Assembly: GCA_020847175.1 (NCBI GenBank)
Contig: JADLCM010000002.1
Coordinates: 62,001 to 126,000, forward strand
Length of the DNA: 64,000 bases
Direction: 5' to 3'
Source of the DNA: Phycisphaerales bacterium
GTDB lineage: Bacteria; Planctomycetota; Phycisphaerae; Phycisphaerales; UBA1924
The notes under the pieces: model-generated
The model's database searches: none
Seen by the model: the letters and a program-made list of their open reading frames with translations, nothing else
Told to the model about the DNA's origin: nothing
Shown: positions 35,697 to 45,026 of the stretch, piece by piece
Position numbering within the stretch: the stretch's first letter is position 1
Layout: the number at the start of each line of letters is the position of its first letter
Program-made: the position numbers and the translations under genes

Positions 35697-36404
35697 GTGC
35701 GGGCCTTCACGCTCATCGAGTTGCTCGTCGTGATCGCCATCGTGGCGATCCTCGTCGCGATTGCCCTGCCGGCGCTCTCCGGGGCCCGCAAGAGCGGCAA
35801 GATGGTCCGCTGCACCGCCAATCTCCGCCAACTCATCCACGCCGTCAACGACTACGCCACCGCTTCCGACGACCGCGTGCCCGACCCGAACTGGCAGCCG
35901 TCTCCCCCGCAGGTCCGCGGCTGGCTCTATTACGGCGATCCTGCGAACCCGATCGTCCGCGGTATCGGACCTTCCACCGGCATCCTCTGGAACTACCTCG
36001 GGGGCGAGCGTTCCGTCGCGCACCCGGGAATCGCCTCGGTCTATCGGTGTCCCGACCACCACGGAGACCCCTTCCCCGGCACAAGCGCCCTGACCAGCTA
36101 CCTCATGAACGGCGCTGCCCGGCGTTTCGGACGCCAGGATCCGACCTACCGGATCGATGAGTTCATGCCCGGGTCAATCCTGTTCTGGGAAACAGACGAA
36201 GCGGGGGGGCGCAACACCGGCGCCCCGTGGAATGACGGGTCGAGCTTCCCGACTGAAGGGCTGACGCGCCGGCACGGTCCGGGGGCCACCGTCGCGCAGC
36301 CCGACGGGGCGTGCGTCTGGATTTCCAACGCCGAGTACGACCACGAACTCAACCGGCGACCGGGGCGGCTCTGGTGCGCTCCGAACTCACCGAACGGGCA
36401 ATGA
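35697..36404 (+). CDS. Type II secretion/type IV pilin-like pseudopilin
   Basis: A 235-residue protein with a GTG start. The N-terminus MRAFTLIELLVVIAIVAILV is a class III prepilin signal: cleavage and N-methylation before the Phe of FTLIE by a prepilin peptidase. The helix is followed by ARKSGKMVRCTANLRQL, as in the large planctomycete family of DUF1559-like pseudopilins, and a beta-rich globular region. The C-terminus has RRHGPGATVAQPDGACVW, similar to the H-x-DG end of that family. It is probably a minor pseudopilin or an envelope protein carried on a pilin helix. Confidence 0.85.
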   Translation: MRAFTLIELLVVIAIVAILVAIALPALSGARKSGKMVRCTANLRQLIHAVNDYATASDDRVPDPNWQPSPPQVRGWLYYGDPANPIVRGIGPSTGILWNYLGGERSVAHPGIASVYRCPDHHGDPFPGTSALTSYLMNGAARRFGRQDPTYRIDEFMPGSILFWETDEAGGRNTGAPWNDGSSFPTEGLTRRHGPGATVAQPDGACVWISNAEYDHELNRRPGRLWCAPNSPNGQ

Positions 36405-36624
36405 GGCGTCCGAGGGGTGTGCGATGGGTCGGTATTCGGCGGCCGGGTATTACGGCCCTCGCCGGTGGCCCATTCGACACCGATAACGGGCCGCCGGGCC
36501 GAGTTCCGCCCCCCGCGCTTGAGTTCGGTATTGCGCATCGTCACAATGCGGCAGTGCGAGCCGGGACGCCGCCGGATGGGCTTCGGCGCCGCGCAAGGTC
36601 AAGCGAATGAATGAAGGAGAAGCC

Positions 36625-38247
36625 GTGCATACCCATGCCCGTTCCATGACGTTTGCGATCGTTGCCCTCTGCGGGCTCGCGCACGCCGACAATCGCACCA
36701 TCGACGGGTCGGCCAACAACCTCCTGCACCTCGACATGGGGCGGGCGGGCACGCTTCTGATTCGCGGGGCGAGCGGCAGTCATTACGCGGATGGGATCGG
36801 CGCGATGGTGAACCGGGCCTCGCCCCGCGCCGTCTCCAACGCGCTCTCTCCCCAGAACGGCCTTCGAGGCAATGCCCGTCAACTCAGCAGCATGCACTGG
36901 CAATGGGGTCAGTTCATCGACCACGACTTTGCGTTGGTCGCCGAGGGCTCGGAGAACGCCCCGATCGCCGTGCCCGCCGGGGACCCCTGGTTTGACCCCG
37001 CGAACACCGGCACGCAGACGATCGCCTTCAAACGCTCGCAGTTCGACCTCAGCGGCCCATCCCGCGAACACGCCAACCTGCCGACCCATTGGCTCGACGG
37101 CTCCATGGTGTACGGGTCCGACGCGACGCGTGCCGCGGCGCTCCGCGATGCGACTGGAGGTCGCCTGCTGATGGACCCGGGCGGCTACATGCCGCGCAAC
37201 ACCGGAGGGCTGCCCAATGCGGGCGGCCCCGACCCGACGTTCTTTCTCGCCGGCGACATCCGCTCGAATGAGCAGGTCGGCCTGACCACCATGCACACGC
37301 TCTTTGTGCGGGAACACAACTTCTGGGCGGACCGCCTCGCCGGCGAGAATCCCACGTGGACGCACGACGAACTGTACGAGCGGGCCCGCAAGGTGGTCGG
37401 CGCCGAGATTCAGGCGATCACTTACAACGAGTACCTCCCGGCGCTCCTCGGCGCCCACGCCCCCGGCGCGAGCACCGGCTACGACGGGAGCATCGACGGG
37501 TCGATCTCCACCAGTTTTTCCACCGCGGCCTTCCGTCTTGGCCACACGATGCTCAACGACAGGCTGCTGCGGCGCAATGAGGACGGCACGCGCTTCGCCG
37601 GCGGGCACCTCAATCTCTTCGAACAGTTCTTCAACCCCGACATCATCACCGAGGCGGGCAGCATGGATGCCATCCTTCGCGGGCTCGTGACCCAGGAGGC
37701 CAACGAGCTGGACACCCGTGTTGTCGACGATGTGCGCAACATGCTCTTCGGGCCCCCCGGCGCCGGCGGGCTCGACCTCATCTCGCTGAACCTTCAGCGG
37801 GGCAGAGATCACGGGCTTCCCGATTACAACACCATGCGCCAGGACTTCGGCCTCGCCCCGGTGACCGGCTTCGATGACATCACCAGCGACCCGCTGCTCG
37901 CCGCTGCCCTCGGCACGGTCTACGCGGGTGTCAATGAGATCGACCCGTGGATCGGACTGCTCGCCGAAGACCATCTCGCGGGGGCCAGCGTGGGAGAAAC
38001 CCTCGCGGCGATCCTGGTCGATCAGTTCACCCGTCTCCGAGACGCGGACCGCTACTTTTACGCCTGGGACGCCGACCTTGACAGCCTCCGCGCCGAGATC
38101 GACGGCACGCACCTCTCCGACATCATCCTTCGGAACACCGACATCGACGCGATCCGGGCCAACGTCTTCGTGGTGCCCGCCCCGGCGCCTCTGCTCGTCG
38201 TCCTAGGCGCTCTCGGCATGCGCGCATGCCGACGCCGCCGGGCCTGA
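36625..38247 (+). CDS. Animal-type haem peroxidase with PEP-CTERM-like tail
   Basis: A 540-residue protein of the peroxidase-cyclooxygenase superfamily. A GTG start at 36625 is favoured by AAGGAG six bases upstream; an ATG six codons earlier overlaps that ribosome-binding site. The signal peptide ends near CGLAHA. Distal haem side: WGQFIDHDFAL (His100). Proximal: AFRLGHTMLND (His307). Also ISLNLQRGRDHGLPDYN, a superfamily hallmark. The C-terminus, VPAPAPLLVVLGALGM followed by RACRRRR, resembles a PEP-CTERM sorting signal with a variant PxP motif. It is likely extracellular and may generate hypohalous or organic radicals; substrate unknown. Confidence 0.9.
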   Translation: MHTHARSMTFAIVALCGLAHADNRTIDGSANNLLHLDMGRAGTLLIRGASGSHYADGIGAMVNRASPRAVSNALSPQNGLRGNARQLSSMHWQWGQFIDHDFALVAEGSENAPIAVPAGDPWFDPANTGTQTIAFKRSQFDLSGPSREHANLPTHWLDGSMVYGSDATRAAALRDATGGRLLMDPGGYMPRNTGGLPNAGGPDPTFFLAGDIRSNEQVGLTTMHTLFVREHNFWADRLAGENPTWTHDELYERARKVVGAEIQAITYNEYLPALLGAHAPGASTGYDGSIDGSISTSFSTAAFRLGHTMLNDRLLRRNEDGTRFAGGHLNLFEQFFNPDIITEAGSMDAILRGLVTQEANELDTRVVDDVRNMLFGPPGAGGLDLISLNLQRGRDHGLPDYNTMRQDFGLAPVTGFDDITSDPLLAAALGTVYAGVNEIDPWIGLLAEDHLAGASVGETLAAILVDQFTRLRDADRYFYAWDADLDSLRAEIDGTHLSDIILRNTDIDAIRANVFVVPAPAPLLVVLGALGMRACRRRRA

Positions 38248-38259
38248 GCGGGACGCACG

Positions 38260-39147
38260 CTACGCCGGATACTCCCAGGCCTCGCCCGGCGTGTAGCCGA
38301 TGAGGTCGTAGAGTTCCTTCCGCGTCTGCATCTGTCCAAGTAGGCTCGCCACCGAGCCCTCGCGCCGCAGCGACTCGAGCGCCCGCGTCACGGCGCCCAT
38401 CGCGACCCGAAGCAGGGACACGGGATAGATCACGCAGTGATACCCCATCGCCGCGAACCGCGCGAGCGGGATGATCGGTGTCTTGCCGAACTCGGTCATG
38501 TTCGCGAGCAGGTACGGCGGGCGGGGCAGGGCCCGCATGGCATGGGCGAACGCCTCAAACTCGGCTTCGCTCGTGAGCCCTTCAGGAAAGATCATCGACG
38601 CCCCGGCGTGGACATACGCGCCGGCGCGCTTCACCGCGGCGTCGAAGCCTTCCACACCCCGGGCGTCCGTCCGCGCGCACACCACGAACGAGCCGTCGCG
38701 CCACGCCTTGGAAGCTTCCGCCGCCCATCGCACCTTGCTGCACGCGTGCTCCAGCGGGACAAGCGACTTGCCGTCGAGGTGCCCGCAGCGTTTGGGGAAC
38801 ACCTGGTCCTCGATGTGCAGGCCCGCACCCCCGGCTCGGGCGTACTCCAGCACGGCGCGCCGGGTCATCTCCTCCTCACCGAATCCCGTGTCGGCATCGG
38901 CAATCACGGGCAGCCCCGACGCCTCGCTGACCTCGCGCACCACACGCGCAAAATGCTCCAGGGTGAGCAATCCCACGTCGGGCACGCCGGCGCACACGCT
39001 CGTCGCAGCGCCCGACACGTAGCACGCCTCAAAGCCCGCCTGTGCCGCCGCGCGTGCTGCCAGGGCGTTGAAAGCCCCCGGCGCCGCCACGCATCCGCGG
39101 TCCATCAGGTTTCTCAGACGCGCTCCGGGTTCCGTTCCGGTTTGCAT
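38260..39147 (-). CDS. prpB: Methylisocitrate lyase / PEP mutase family enzyme
   Basis: A 295-residue TIM-barrel enzyme of the isocitrate lyase/PEP mutase superfamily. Motifs: PGAFNALAARAAAQAGF, YVSGAATSV, the Mg-binding DADTGFG, GLHIEDQVFPKRCGH with the catalytic Cys of lyases, and CARTDARGVEGFDAAVKRA. The KRCGH motif and length support 2-methylisocitrate lyase of the propionate methylcitrate cycle. No prpC or prpD is adjacent, so the exact substrate is not certain. The ATG at 39147 gives the standard N-terminus. Confidence 0.88.
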   Translation of the reverse strand: MQTGTEPGARLRNLMDRGCVAAPGAFNALAARAAAQAGFEACYVSGAATSVCAGVPDVGLLTLEHFARVVREVSEASGLPVIADADTGFGEEEMTRRAVLEYARAGGAGLHIEDQVFPKRCGHLDGKSLVPLEHACSKVRWAAEASKAWRDGSFVVCARTDARGVEGFDAAVKRAGAYVHAGASMIFPEGLTSEAEFEAFAHAMRALPRPPYLLANMTEFGKTPIIPLARFAAMGYHCVIYPVSLLRVAMGAVTRALESLRREGSVASLLGQMQTRKELYDLIGYTPGEAWEYPA

Positions 39148-39206
39148 GGTCCCATCCTCGCCCTGCGGGTCCGCAGCGATCGCGAACCCGGTCCCTCTCA
39201 CGGCTC

Positions 39207-41264
39207 CTACCGGGGCTTCACGCCCCGTCTCGCCAGTTCCTGATCGATGATCCGCCTGTCCTTCACTCGCGTCGTCCCCACCGACTGCAGGAATCCGACG
39301 GGGTCGAACCGTGTGCCCGATGCTTCCATGAGCCGCGCCGCGTCCACGGCGTCAGTCCCGACCTGTCCCTCGCGCAGCCGTTGCATGAGGCATGCCACCA
39401 GCCGCTCCGCGTCCGCGGGCGAAGCCTGCCCGATCGCGCCGCGTACGCCCGCCCACAGCATGTCGCGCGTCAGGCCGTCGGCGTCCCGCGCCGGATCGAG
39501 CCGCTGCACCATCTCGATCAGCAGCAGCGCATCGCCGGCAAGGAATGCTGCCTCCACCGCGGGTTCGGCCATCGCGGGCGAGATCGCTCCCGGCTGGTCC
39601 TTCAGAAGGGCCCTTGCCAGCCGCGCCGCGTCCGTCTCGCGTCCTGACAGCATCATCTCGCGCAGGGCCTCATCGAACCGCCCCGCGCGAAGTGCTCCCG
39701 AAATCCGATCCTCCAGGGGCACCGCATCTTCAAGTGGCAGCGCGTCGGCCTCCGCCGGACCCGGGCCGGACGCGTCAACGCGCTCGCCGAGCCGGGCCAT
39801 CGCATCCCCGAAGCACGCCAGTTTGCCCGCGGGCAAACCCGGGGCGCGGACCGCCGCCCCCCATGCCCACCCCGAGGCAAGACGCGACGCGACCCCGGCC
39901 CCCGTCGCGAAGGCCTGAAGGTAAGGCTCCTGCACGGACCCGAGGTACCCCCATGCGCCGTGCTCGATCCAGCGGCCGCCCACCGTGCCCGGCTCTCCCG
40001 GCTGGTTGGCGCTCCACGAGTGAATGAAATAGGCGGCGGCAGGCGTGCGCAGCACCGGAATGTCCCCGGGCGTGCCGCGCCCGGGGAAGAGATCGAAGAA
40101 GTCGCGGTTGCCCTTGGTGTTCACCATGACGAGCCCCGAGGCGAGGCCCGGCGCACACGCGTTCCGCCAATCGTCGAGCCCTCCGGGGCGCGGCGCATTG
40201 AGCCTCGCGCTCCACCCCGCGCGTTGCAGCACCCCGCCGGCCTCGCGCAGCGCGTAGAGGTTCCAGGGCGCTTCATCGGGGTACGAATCAAAGAGCCAGG
40301 CCTCACGTTCGCTGAGAAAGATCCCGCACATGGCGGTGTACGCCGCGCGCGGGCTGTCGCCCCACACCTGCGATGCCCACGCCCAGCGGGTGCCGTCCGC
40401 GAGGCGTCCCACCCGGTCGGAGAGCGCGAACAGGTCTTCGCCCACCTTGATCTTCGCCGGGATCGACCCGCAATAGGTCACCGCGTCGACCTCGTCTCCC
40501 AGGCCCCGCCAGCTCAGCCCAGTCTGCTGCGCGGCGAGCTCCACCTGCGCGCAGTACGCATCCGCGCCATCCGCCTCCCACGCCGCCGAAACTGCGCCGT
40601 GCCCATCCACCCACACGAGCGGCGCAGCGCGGGCCGAGGCAATCGCCAGCGCCGCCGCCCACGCCGGGTCGCCCGCATCGGCGACGACCATGCCCGCGGG
40701 TTCCGCCCCGGCCTTCCGCCACGTGTCACGCATCACGCCCGGATCATCCGTCGGCGCGCCATCCCATGCACGGCGCCAGGCGCCCTCGATCAGGTCACGC
40801 CGTGCCGCGGCCTGCGCCGGGAAGGGCGTTGCATCCGGGCTCGACCAGCGCACAACCCGGGCCGGCGCAAAGGCCCGCACGAACCGCGCGACATCTCGCG
40901 CACTTCGCACGGTGCCCGCATCCCACAGCACCGGAAAGCGCTGCGTCGGGGTCCATCGCTCGATCGCGCCCAGGTACGAGCGCGCATCCGGCACGATGAC
41001 CACCACCGGGATCACCCGCGCCCCCGCCGCGGCCTTCTCCAGCCGCGCCGCGAGCGATTCACCCGCGCGCCGCTCGTCCTCCGGAGCTCCGGATGCGCCG
41101 AATGCCGGCATGCTCGCGCCGATTCCCGCCAGCACGGCGCACAACGCCGACGTGATGAATCGCCGCCCCTTCGTCGACGCGACGCGGCCCGCTCCGCGTG
41201 CAGGCGCTTCGCTCTCACGCCGCAGGCCGCCTCGGCAATACCCCGGGAGGGATTCGCGCCTCAT
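39207..41264 (-). CDS. Large exported protein of unknown function
   Basis: A 685-residue protein. The N-terminal Arg-rich stretch and hydrophobic ITSALCAVLAGIGASMPAFGA form a signal or anchor. The mature part has alternating alpha/beta segments: RVIPVVVIVPDARSYLGAIE, RFPVLWDAGTVRSARDVARF, AGMVVADAGDPAWAAALAIA. These suggest a two-domain Rossmann-like or cell-wall-binding-type sensor fold. A cysteine pair (VTYCGSIPAK, AMCGIFLSE) follows, then a helical C-terminal third, perhaps TPR-like. I do not recognise the family. The start is the first ATG that leaves room for the divergent mfd promoter (131-base gap). Confidence 0.7.
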   Translation of the reverse strand: MRRESLPGYCRGGLRRESEAPARGAGRVASTKGRRFITSALCAVLAGIGASMPAFGASGAPEDERRAGESLAARLEKAAAGARVIPVVVIVPDARSYLGAIERWTPTQRFPVLWDAGTVRSARDVARFVRAFAPARVVRWSSPDATPFPAQAAARRDLIEGAWRRAWDGAPTDDPGVMRDTWRKAGAEPAGMVVADAGDPAWAAALAIASARAAPLVWVDGHGAVSAAWEADGADAYCAQVELAAQQTGLSWRGLGDEVDAVTYCGSIPAKIKVGEDLFALSDRVGRLADGTRWAWASQVWGDSPRAAYTAMCGIFLSEREAWLFDSYPDEAPWNLYALREAGGVLQRAGWSARLNAPRPGGLDDWRNACAPGLASGLVMVNTKGNRDFFDLFPGRGTPGDIPVLRTPAAAYFIHSWSANQPGEPGTVGGRWIEHGAWGYLGSVQEPYLQAFATGAGVASRLASGWAWGAAVRAPGLPAGKLACFGDAMARLGERVDASGPGPAEADALPLEDAVPLEDRISGALRAGRFDEALREMMLSGRETDAARLARALLKDQPGAISPAMAEPAVEAAFLAGDALLLIEMVQRLDPARDADGLTRDMLWAGVRGAIGQASPADAERLVACLMQRLREGQVGTDAVDAARLMEASGTRFDPVGFLQSVGTTRVKDRRIIDQELARRGVKPR

Positions 41265-41395
41265 GCGTCGAGTGTACGGCCCGTGTCTAAGGCAGACGCC
41301 TCGGCCCTCGCGCGGTACCATGCCCCGCACACAAGCCCCGCCCCCCGGGAGAACAGACTTCCGGGCGGGCCCGCGCGCGCTCCGAAACGCCCCAG

Positions 41396-44300
41396 ATGCC
41401 GCCCCCGAGCCCACCCACGGTTCAACCCCACCTCTCCTCGCTCGTCACGGGCGCGGCGGGTTTCGGCGAGCTCGTCCACGCCCTCCGCGCCTCGCGCCGC
41501 GTTGTGGCGACCGGCGTCGCCGGCTCCGCCCCCGCCCTCCTCGCAGCGGCCCTTGCCGAACCCCTCGGCAAGCCCATCCTCCTCGTCACGGCTCACGTTG
41601 ATGATGCCGACGAGGCCGCCGACGAGCTCGCCGCGCTCGACCCCATCCTTCTTCCCGCCCTTGAATCGCTCCCGGGCGAGAGCTCCGTCAGCCTGGAACT
41701 CTTCGCGGCGCGAATCCGGGCTCTGCATCGTCTGGGCGAGGGCGCCGCCCGCGTCATCATCGCGCCCATTCACGCGCTGATGCAGACCGCTCCGGACAGC
41801 GCCATGCTGGGCGCCCTTCACCTGCGGCTCGCGCCGGGTCTCGCGTTCGCCCCCGGGGCCCTCTTCGACTGGCTCGATCGTGCCGGCTACGCGCGGCGGG
41901 AGGCCATCGAAGAGCCCGGCGAGTTCGCGCGCCGCGGCGGCATCGTCGACATCTTCCCGGTCGGCGGTACACCCCCGCTCCGCGTCGAGTACTTCGGCGA
42001 CGAGATCGAAAACCTTCATGAGATCGACCTCGATAGCATGGGCTCCGACGCCCGCCTGCCCCGGGCCGATCTGGTCGCCGCGCGCCCCGAGCTCGCCCGG
42101 CTCGACCGGGGTGGGCCTGTGACCGGCGTGCTGCCCCGTGCCGCGGTGGTGCTGCTCCATGAAACCCTTGAGCTCGCCGAGCAGGCGCGGGGCTACTACG
42201 AGCGCGTCTACGACGCGGGGCAGGGCGTCCTCAATCCGCGCGACGTCCTCAAGGTGCTCGAAACCCAGTTCGCCGCACTCGCCGAGATGAACCAGTTCTC
42301 GCACGGCGCAACCGGCGCCGACACGCGCATCACGCTGGGCCTCGGTCCGCTGCCCGAGTTCTCACGCGATGCCTCCGAGGCGGTCGCCTCGCTCGCCGAG
42401 ATCGTCCGGGCAGGCACGTCGGTCCGAGTCCTCACGCAGAACGACGGCGAGCGCCAGCGCTTTGACGAACTCCGCCGCGAGTTCGCCCCCGGCGAAGGCG
42501 TGAGTGCCGAGGCCGCCTATCTCCACCGCGGCTTTGTCATCCGGCCCGGGTCCGGCGCTCCCCTCGCGCTCGTGCCCTACCACGAACTCCTGCATCGGTT
42601 CCAGGTCCGCCGCAGAAGCGTCCGCCTTGCGGCCGCGCGAACCATCGATGCCTTCCTCGATGTTCAGCCGGGTGACTACGTTGTCCATGCGGACCACGGC
42701 ATTGCCAGGTTTGTCGCTCTGGCCTGGATCAGTCCCCGCGAGGGCGCCCGCCCGGCCCTTCGCCCGGGCCCCGCGCCCCCCGACGCGCTCGAGTACATGA
42801 CCCTGGAGTTCGCCGACCGGGCCCGGCTCCACGTACCCTTGACGCAGATCGACCTGGTTCAGAAGTACGTCGGGAGTTTCCGGGGCAAGCCCACCCTCTC
42901 CACGCTCGGCGGGGCGCGCTGGAAGAACCAGAAGGACCGGGTCCGCGACTCCGTCAAAGACCTCGCCGCCGAACTCCTCCGCGTCCGCGCCGCCCGCGAG
43001 AGCCTTCCGGGCATCGCGTTCCCCGGCGACACCGCGTGGCAGCAGGAGTTTGAGGCCGAGTTTCCCTACGAAGAGACCGAGGACCAGCTCGCCGCCCTCG
43101 CCGCGATCAAGAAGGACATGCACGCCCCGCGCCCCATGGACCGCCTCGTCTGCGGCGATGTGGGCTTCGGCAAGACCGAACTCGCCATCCGCGCCGCGTT
43201 CAAGGCGTGTGAGAGCGGCAGGCAGGTCGCCGTCCTCGTGCCCACCACGCTCCTCGCCGAGCAGCACGAGCGCACCTTCCGCGCCCGCTTTTCCGGGTAC
43301 CCGTTCTCCGTCGAAAGCCTCTCTCGCTTCAAGACCGGGAGCGAAGCCTCCGACGTGCTCCGTCGTCTCGCGCGGGGCCAGGTCGATGTCATCATCGGCA
43401 CCCACCGCATCCTTTCCAAAGATGTCGCGTTTGCCGATCTCGGGCTCGTGGTGATCGACGAAGAGCAGCGCTTCGGCGTGGAGCACAAGGAGGAGCTGCT
43501 GCGCCTGCGCCTGACGGCCGATGTGCTCACGCTCTCAGCCACCCCCATCCCGCGCACGCTCCACATGGCGATGCTGGGCATCCGCGACATCTCCAGCCTC
43601 ACCACCGCCCCGGCCGACCGGCGCGCCATCGTCACCGAGGTCGCGTCCTTCAGCGAGACCCGCATCGCCCGGGCCCTGGCGCGGGAGCTCGCCCGCGAGG
43701 GGCAGGCGTACATCGTGCACAATCGCATCAGCGACATCTTCTCCTTCGCCGACCGTATCCGCGCCTTGGCCCCGGGGGCGCGCGTCGTGGTCGGGCACGG
43801 CCAGATGCCGGGGCACGAACTCGAAGAGGTGATGGTCGAGTTTCTCCGCGGCCCGCGCGAGGGCGGCGCCCACATCCTCGTCTCCACCACGATCATCGAG
43901 AGCGGCATCGACATCCCCACCGCCAACACCATCATCATCAACGATGCCCACCGCTTCGGCCTCTCCGACCTTCACCAGCTCCGCGGCCGCGTCGGGCGAC
44001 ACAAGCACCGGGCCTACTGCTACCTGCTGCTGCCCGAGGGTTCCTCCATCAATGAAATCGCCAAGCGCCGCCTCAAGGCCATCGAAGAGTTCTCGATGCT
44101 CGGCGCCGGATTCAAGATCGCCATGCGCGATCTCGAGATCCGCGGCGCGGGCAACATTCTCGGCGCCGAGCAGAGCGGGCACATCGCCGCAGTCGGCTAC
44201 GACATGTACTGCCGACTCCTGGAGCAGAGCGTCAAGCAGCTCCGCAACGAGAAGATCGTCGAGCCCCCCAGCGCCACGACCGTCGATCTCGGCGTCAGCG

Positions 44301-44716
44301 CCGTCATCCCCACGGGCTACATTGCCGCCGATCAGCGCCGCATGGAGGCGTATCGTCGGCTCGCCTCGGCAGCCTCACCCGCGGAACTTGATGCCGTGGA
44401 ACGCGACCTGGCCGCGGCCTACGGCTCGGCCCCGCGCCAGGTCGAGCGACTCCTTGACCTCGCCCGCATCCGCGTCGCATCCTCGGCGCTCGGCGTCCGC
44501 TCGATCAACCGGCGAGACCCCGACATTCTCTTCCGCACCGACGCCCCGCAGCGCCTGGTCGACCACTTCAAGGGCGCTCCCGGCACGGTCACCGCCCTGC
44601 CCCCGCCGGCCAATGATCGGTTCTGCGAGGTGTACTTCCGTCCCCCTCCCAAGTACCTCGAAGGCGACACCCTGCTCACGGTGCTTCGCACCCGCCTCTG
44701 CGGCGGGCCCGCGTAG
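41396..44716 (+). CDS. mfd: Transcription-repair coupling factor
   Basis: An 1106-residue Mfd, the ATP-driven translocase that removes RNA polymerase stalled at DNA lesions and recruits UvrA. Order: UvrB-like N-terminal module (PGESSVSLELFAARI, EFARRGGIVDIFPVGG), RNA-polymerase-interaction domain (GDYVVHADHGIARFVAL, LEYMTLEFADRARLHVP), RecG-like helicase core with Walker A GDVGFGKTELAIRAAFKA near residue 587, DEEQ box LVVIDEEQRFGVEHKE and motif VI LHQLRGRVGRHKHRAYCYLL, and the TRCF C-terminal domain. Length is normal. It ends 58 bases before the FmdB-like gene. Confidence 0.97.
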   Translation: MPPPSPPTVQPHLSSLVTGAAGFGELVHALRASRRVVATGVAGSAPALLAAALAEPLGKPILLVTAHVDDADEAADELAALDPILLPALESLPGESSVSLELFAARIRALHRLGEGAARVIIAPIHALMQTAPDSAMLGALHLRLAPGLAFAPGALFDWLDRAGYARREAIEEPGEFARRGGIVDIFPVGGTPPLRVEYFGDEIENLHEIDLDSMGSDARLPRADLVAARPELARLDRGGPVTGVLPRAAVVLLHETLELAEQARGYYERVYDAGQGVLNPRDVLKVLETQFAALAEMNQFSHGATGADTRITLGLGPLPEFSRDASEAVASLAEIVRAGTSVRVLTQNDGERQRFDELRREFAPGEGVSAEAAYLHRGFVIRPGSGAPLALVPYHELLHRFQVRRRSVRLAAARTIDAFLDVQPGDYVVHADHGIARFVALAWISPREGARPALRPGPAPPDALEYMTLEFADRARLHVPLTQIDLVQKYVGSFRGKPTLSTLGGARWKNQKDRVRDSVKDLAAELLRVRAARESLPGIAFPGDTAWQQEFEAEFPYEETEDQLAALAAIKKDMHAPRPMDRLVCGDVGFGKTELAIRAAFKACESGRQVAVLVPTTLLAEQHERTFRARFSGYPFSVESLSRFKTGSEASDVLRRLARGQVDVIIGTHRILSKDVAFADLGLVVIDEEQRFGVEHKEELLRLRLTADVLTLSATPIPRTLHMAMLGIRDISSLTTAPADRRAIVTEVASFSETRIARALARELAREGQAYIVHNRISDIFSFADRIRALAPGARVVVGHGQMPGHELEEVMVEFLRGPREGGAHILVSTTIIESGIDIPTANTIIINDAHRFGLSDLHQLRGRVGRHKHRAYCYLLLPEGSSINEIAKRRLKAIEEFSMLGAGFKIAMRDLEIRGAGNILGAEQSGHIAAVGYDMYCRLLEQSVKQLRNEKIVEPPSATTVDLGVSAVIPTGYIAADQRRMEAYRRLASAASPAELDAVERDLAAAYGSAPRQVERLLDLARIRVASSALGVRSINRRDPDILFRTDAPQRLVDHFKGAPGTVTALPPPANDRFCEVYFRPPPKYLEGDTLLTVLRTRLCGGPA

Positions 44717-44774
44717 CGCGCCCGGCGTCCGCACCGGTGTGCCGCCCCGACGCCGGTCCGCCCTACCCTTCCGA

Positions 44775-45014
44775 ATGCCCCTGTACGAGTACATCTGTGA
44801 GGCAGACGGCGAAGTCATCGAACTTCTTCGCCCCGCGAGCAGTGCAGACGACCCCGTGCAAGACCCCGCCGGGCGAGGGCGCACGTTCATCCGAGTCCAC
44901 AGCACGTTTGCATCGCGCGCCGGCAGATCCGCCTCTTCAGGCGCCTCGGGCGACGTGTCGCTCGGCCAGTCCCACGCCTGCCGCTGCGGCAAAGGCAGTG
45001 CCTGCGGGCACTGA
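44775..45014 (+). CDS. Small FmdB-like protein with displaced cysteines
   Basis: A 79-residue protein starting MPLYEYICEADGEVIELL, the signature of the FmdB putative regulatory (zinc ribbon) family. The first CxxC is broken (CEAD) and the second knuckle is missing. A Cys/His-rich C-terminus, HACRCGKGSACGH, could provide three Cys and two His for a metal instead. The middle is a Ser/Gly/Ala-rich linker. The function of FmdB proteins is unclear in general. It is probably transcribed with mfd. It ends 12 bases before the convergent ABC gene. Confidence 0.7.
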   Translation: MPLYEYICEADGEVIELLRPASSADDPVQDPAGRGRTFIRVHSTFASRAGRSASSGASGDVSLGQSHACRCGKGSACGH

Positions 45015-45026
45015 CCTCACCCCCGG

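Noticed and set aside
36541..38112. 523-codon minus-strand frame opposite the peroxidase
   Set aside because: The peroxidase motifs fix the coding strand. The antisense frame has no recognisable domain.
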